From JAHEDH01 sp963753285 (GTDB taxonomy: Bacteria; Actinomycetota; Acidimicrobiia; Spongiisociales; ZC4RG35), in assembly GCA_963753285.1 (NCBI GenBank), contig CAVWBT010000003.1, positions 124,001-188,000 of the forward strand: a DNA stretch of 64,000 bases, written 5' to 3'. The notes under the pieces were generated by a model that did no database searches, was not told where the DNA came from, and saw nothing but the letters and a program-made list of their open reading frames with translations. Within the stretch, counting starts at the first letter, position 1. Every line of letters starts with the position of its first letter. Positions 61,127 to 64,000 of the stretch are shown piece after piece. The translations under genes and the position numbers were made by a program.

Positions 61127-62979
61127 AACAGCGCTGGGCGCTCGTTGCTGCGTCTGCCCTCCTCCTGATCGCGGCACTGCCGCTGGTCGCACAGGCCAGG
61201 GGCTACACGCTGCCCGACACCGACGTCACCATCACCGTCCAGCCGGACGGATCCATCTCGGTGACCGAAGAGATCACCTACCGGTTCGACGGGTCGTTCT
61301 CCGGCGCCTACCGGGAGATCCCGCTGCGGGCCGGCGAATCGATCCGCGACATCGAGGTCACCGACGCCCAATACGGCAGCTATTCACCGGGCGCCTGCAC
61401 CGACCTGGGGTGCTCGTCTCCACAGGGCACCTTCGGCGCCGCCGATCTGGGAGGGCGAATCCGGATCGTGTGGCACTATGCGGCACAGGACACCGACCGC
61501 ACGTTCGTGGTGTCGTACGTCGTCGACGGAGCCACCATCGCCTACGACGACATCGTCGATCTCAACTGGAAGGTGTGGGGTGACGAGTGGACCGTGCGAC
61601 TCGATGATCTTCGCGCCAACGTGTTCATCCCAGCCGGCGCCCAAGCCGACGATGTGCGGGTATGGGGGCACCCGAGCTCCGTTGCGGGAACAACGTCACT
61701 CGGCGACGACCGGGTCTCGCCGACGCTGACAGCCAGGGACATCCCCGCCGGCCAATGGGTGGAGATGCGGGTCACGTTCCCCCGTTCTCTGCTCACGTCG
61801 ACATCGGGAGCCCAGGTCCGTGCAGGGGACGGGCTCGGCAATGTGCTCGACGAGGAGACCCGACAGTTCGAACAGGACGAATCCGAGGCGGCTCGGCGGC
61901 GCATGCTCGTCTTCACGGGCCTGTTCGGTGGCACGATCCCCGGGCTGATCGCAGGCTGGCTCTTCTACCGGCGCTTCGGCCGCGAGCCGACCGTGGCCTA
62001 CGACCGAGAATACGAACAGGAGCCGCCATCGGAACTGAGCCCGGCAGAGGTCAGCGCCCTCGTCAGCCAGGGCAGTGTCACCGAACGCGACTTCGTCGCA
62101 ACCCTCTTCGACCTGATCCGCCGAGGGCACCTCGACGCCCGCCCGGTCACCTACGACGAATCGACGTGGATGGGGATGAAGACCGAGACCATCACCGACC
62201 TCGAATTGTCGCTGGGAACGACCTCAGACACGCTCGCCGACCACGAGGAAGAGGTGATGGAGATCATGACCCGGATCCTCTCCGATGGACCGTCGACGAT
62301 CAACGACCTGCGGGACCGGATCCGTGAAGACGCCTCCGCCAACGCGTCCAGCTACGGAAGCTTCCGCTCGGACGCCGCCCTTCAGCTGACCCGGAAGAAG
62401 CTGCTCGACACTGCCGGAAGACGTCAGATGGGTTGGATCCTCGCCCCCGGTGCCCTCCTCCTGTTCTTGTCGATCATGGTGGCCAGCACGATCGGGAGCG
62501 GCTCGGCGTTCGGCATCCTCCTCGTGGTTCTGATCGGCGGGAACCTGCTGCTCTTCGCCCTGGCCGTCGGGCGCCGGAAGGCGTACGTCCGTCGCACCGA
62601 CGCCGGCGCGCTCGAGTCGGCACGCTGGGAGGCATTCGGCCGGTACCTCAACGACTTCTCCCGCCTCGAGGAGGCACCGGCGATCTCGCTCGCCCTGTGG
62701 GACCGCTTCCTGGTGTACGCCCTTTCGTTCGGAATCGCCGAAGAGGTGCTCGAGGCCGCCCGGCTCCGCGCACCTGCGGAGCTCCAGGAGGTCTCGAGGA
62801 TCTACTGGTACGGCAACAATGGGTTCACCGGTGGAAGCACCCAGAACGCCTTCTCCGGCCTCCAGTCGAGCCTGCGCGGTGCGTTCGCACCACCCAGCTC
62901 TGCGGGCACCGGCGGTGGTGGCGGCTTCGGCGGCGGCGGCGGTGGAGGCGGCGGTGGAGGGGGCGGCGGCGCCTGGTGA
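61123..62979 (+). CDS. DUF2207 membrane protein with glycine-rich tail, probable CTG start
   Basis: About 618 residues. A signal peptide (KQRWALVAASALLLIAALPL, cleavage after QARG region) is followed by the extracellular DUF2207 domain (ITVQPDGSISVTEEITYRF, YREIPLRAG), a membrane helix near 265-285, a cytoplasmic part, two more helices near 435-480, and a tail of about 25 glycines. No ATG, GTG or TTG lies between the LemA stop and the signal peptide; the CTG at 61123 overlaps that stop as CTGA, mirroring the ATGA and GTGA overlaps elsewhere. It acts with LemA in an unknown envelope function. Confidence 0.8.
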   Translation: MKQRWALVAASALLLIAALPLVAQARGYTLPDTDVTITVQPDGSISVTEEITYRFDGSFSGAYREIPLRAGESIRDIEVTDAQYGSYSPGACTDLGCSSPQGTFGAADLGGRIRIVWHYAAQDTDRTFVVSYVVDGATIAYDDIVDLNWKVWGDEWTVRLDDLRANVFIPAGAQADDVRVWGHPSSVAGTTSLGDDRVSPTLTARDIPAGQWVEMRVTFPRSLLTSTSGAQVRAGDGLGNVLDEETRQFEQDESEAARRRMLVFTGLFGGTIPGLIAGWLFYRRFGREPTVAYDREYEQEPPSELSPAEVSALVSQGSVTERDFVATLFDLIRRGHLDARPVTYDESTWMGMKTETITDLELSLGTTSDTLADHEEEVMEIMTRILSDGPSTINDLRDRIREDASANASSYGSFRSDAALQLTRKKLLDTAGRRQMGWILAPGALLLFLSIMVASTIGSGSAFGILLVVLIGGNLLLFALAVGRRKAYVRRTDAGALESARWEAFGRYLNDFSRLEEAPAISLALWDRFLVYALSFGIAEEVLEAARLRAPAELQEVSRIYWYGNNGFTGGSTQNAFSGLQSSLRGAFAPPSSAGTGGGGGFGGGGGGGGGGGGGGAW

Positions 62980-63120
62980 GCCGGCTTCGCCGCTGACCAT
63001 TGCCTGTTGGGCGCTCGGCGCTCAGGGCCTCGGGCGTCCGGCATCGTGGCCAGTGGGCCCCCTTCGCATCGGCGCTTCGGGCCTGTGGCCGCAACCCAGA
63101 AACGCTCTGCGTCGAGGTAG

Positions 63121-63140
63121 GGGCGACGTTCACGTCGCCC
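63121..63140. repeat. Short palindrome GGGCGACGT/ACGTCGCCC
   Basis: Nine-base arms (63121-63129, 63132-63140) around two bases. Similar GGGGCGAC...GTCGCCCC palindromes are common intergenic elements in high-GC genomes; only one copy occurs here. Confidence 0.4.
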
Positions 63141-63195
63141 GCAGCGCATCCGGGTGCAGCCGACGATCACCCACAGGCGCGAAGTCACGGCGTCG

Positions 63196-63223
63196 GGCCG
63201 CCGGGCCGCTCAGCCCGGCGGCC
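63196..63223 (-). terminator. Perfect 11-bp GC hairpin downstream of the DUF6351 gene
   Basis: Arms GGCCGCCGGGC (63196-63206) and GCCCGGCGGCC (63213-63223) with a 6-base loop start 11 bases after the stop of the leftward DUF6351 gene. No T-run. The 255-base gap to 62980 otherwise holds degenerate words and the palindrome at 63121. Confidence 0.5.
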
Positions 63224-63234
63224 AGCCCGAGGTT

Positions 63235-64000
63235 TCAGTGGTCGCAGACGCCGGTCGGGAAGATCGCCTCCAACGCCGTCTGCTCCGACGCGCTCGGCGA
63301 CCACCATCCATAGGTCCCGTCGGCGATCGCATCGGCGACCGGCTCGAGGTCGCACTTGAAGACGTCGCCGGTGATCGGGGCGCCGGCCACGATGCGCGAG
63401 GTCGAGAAGACCGGGAACATCTCGGTGCACGGTCCCGCCGGATCGTCATCGAGAATCCCCGCCCAGGCATCATCACCGGCGAAGATCAGATCGCCGTCGA
63501 CATCGAAGCACGAATCGATCGCCGCGTCGGGCTTGTTGGCATCGACCCCGGCGTCCGGGTTGGCCTCGATGTTGCGCATCCACTCGTCGATGACCTCGAA
63601 GGCCATCGGCGTCTGATCGAAACGGTCCCCTGACGACGCCGCACCCATCGTGAACCAGATGATCTGATTCGAGGCATCGTCGTCGAAGTTCAGCAAGCGC
63701 TGTCTCGAGGCGAAGGACTGATGCGAGTTGTGCATGTCAAGCCAGGGCTCGAGGTAGTGGCGCCAGTCGATGAGCGGGATCTGGACGTCCCCACGATTCA
63801 CCATGCCAGAGTCGAAGGCGGCTTGGATCGCCCCGGGGTCGGCGGCCTTGCGAGGCGCCGGTGTGACACCGCCGTCAGGCGAGAGTGCCATGTTCCGCGC
63901 CGACCACGGATCGATCAGGTTCGGCCAGATGTCCGGGAACGGAGCCAGACCGCCGAGCGTCGACGGATCGGGACACAGGAAGCTCAAGAACGGACACCCT
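63235..64000 (-). CDS. DUF6351 family protein, C-terminal part (cut by the window edge)
   Basis: The frame is open to the right edge; 255 residues are visible. IPLIDWRHYLEPWLDMHNSH, VIDEWMRNIEANPDAGV, CFDVDGDLIFAGDDAWAG and STSRIVAGAPITGD match the C-terminal region of DUF6351 proteins, large exported proteins distantly like tannase/feruloyl-esterase hydrolases. Activity is unknown. A TTG at 63987 is not the real start; the gene begins beyond the window. Confidence 0.75.
   Translation of the reverse strand, partial: GCPFLSFLCPDPSTLGGLAPFPDIWPNLIDPWSARNMALSPDGGVTPAPRKAADPGAIQAAFDSGMVNRGDVQIPLIDWRHYLEPWLDMHNSHQSFASRQRLLNFDDDASNQIIWFTMGAASSGDRFDQTPMAFEVIDEWMRNIEANPDAGVDANKPDAAIDSCFDVDGDLIFAGDDAWAGILDDDPAGPCTEMFPVFSTSRIVAGAPITGDVFKCDLEPVADAIADGTYGWWSPSASEQTALEAIFPTGVCDH

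Noticed and set aside
62930..62976. Glycine-codon run as a possible sequence artefact
   Set aside because: Glycine-rich tails are normal at the end of DUF2207 proteins.
1..64000. tRNA, rRNA, transposase, integrase or phage genes
   Set aside because: None of the gaps shows a tRNA-like fold, and no protein has the motifs of those enzymes.

Overview
The window is a high-GC stretch of an actinobacterial-type chromosome. Evidence for this is dense ATGA/GTGA gene overlaps, frequent GTG starts, two PPOX-fold proteins of the F420-dependent kind, a CebR-like LacI operator, lipoproteins with Thr/Ala-rich linkers, and a large NAD-type glutamate dehydrogenase. Gene content (heliorhodopsin, myo-inositol-phosphate synthase, acyl-CoA oxidase, DUF6351) fits an aquatic Acidimicrobiia-like lineage, but this placement is inference; there is no rRNA or other marker gene. 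I found no tRNA, rRNA, CRISPR array, transposase or phage gene, and no gene-free stretch longer than 300 bases.

Layout. 1-5.9 kb: PEP-mutase-like enzyme, membrane-anchored SprT-like metalloprotein, SLH protein, MFS exporter, epoxide-hydrolase-like enzyme, heliorhodopsin and a PPOX protein. 6-9.7 kb: a LysR/PPOX/D-threonine-aldolase-like operon divergent from a small protein, then a GNAT enzyme. 9.8-16.4 kb: GH13 alpha-glucosidase, a structured intergenic element and NAD-glutamate dehydrogenase. 16.6-24.1 kb: MOSC protein, thioesterase, an ABC exporter, an SDR/E1alpha/E1beta operon and two small membrane proteins.

24.2-44.1 kb is the centrepiece: a beta-1,3-glucan (laminarin-type) utilisation locus. 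A nine-gene leftward operon encodes a sugar-binding lipoprotein, two permeases, a ManD-like sugar-acid dehydratase, an SDR, a GH16 lipoprotein, an SMP-30 lactonase, KDPG aldolase and a KDG-type kinase. A rightward operon encodes a LacI regulator, a 1378-residue secreted multi-domain GH16 enzyme, a GH3 glucosidase and a 1140-residue GH94/GH149-like phosphorylase. Two back-to-back promoters share a 16-bp palindrome holding both -35 boxes, and three identical 12-bp LacI-type operators lie just downstream of the -10 boxes. Together the enzymes can be read as glucan to glucose to gluconolactone to gluconate to KDG to KDPG to pyruvate plus glyceraldehyde-3-phosphate, a semi-phosphorylative Entner-Doudoroff route built into a polysaccharide locus. 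No transporter ATPase is present.

44.1-64 kb: alpha-hydroxyacid dehydrogenase, quinone-reductase-like MDR protein, ACT-like protein next to inositol-phosphate synthase, ArsR-DUF2087 regulator, acyl-CoA oxidase, FKBP lipoprotein, SIMPL protein, a thiolase/FadJ beta-oxidation pair, a riboflavin-kinase-like small protein, a small secreted peptide followed by an orphan histidine kinase, a lipoprotein, a thioesterase, LemA/DUF2207, and the C-terminal part of a DUF6351 protein cut by the window edge.

A quality caution: at least six single-base frame breaks interrupt otherwise well-conserved genes (SLH protein, glutamate dehydrogenase twice, ABC permease, GH3, hydroxyacid dehydrogenase). Two sit at or next to short homopolymers. 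Uncorrected sequencing indels are the simplest explanation, so these genes are annotated as whole genes spanning the break.
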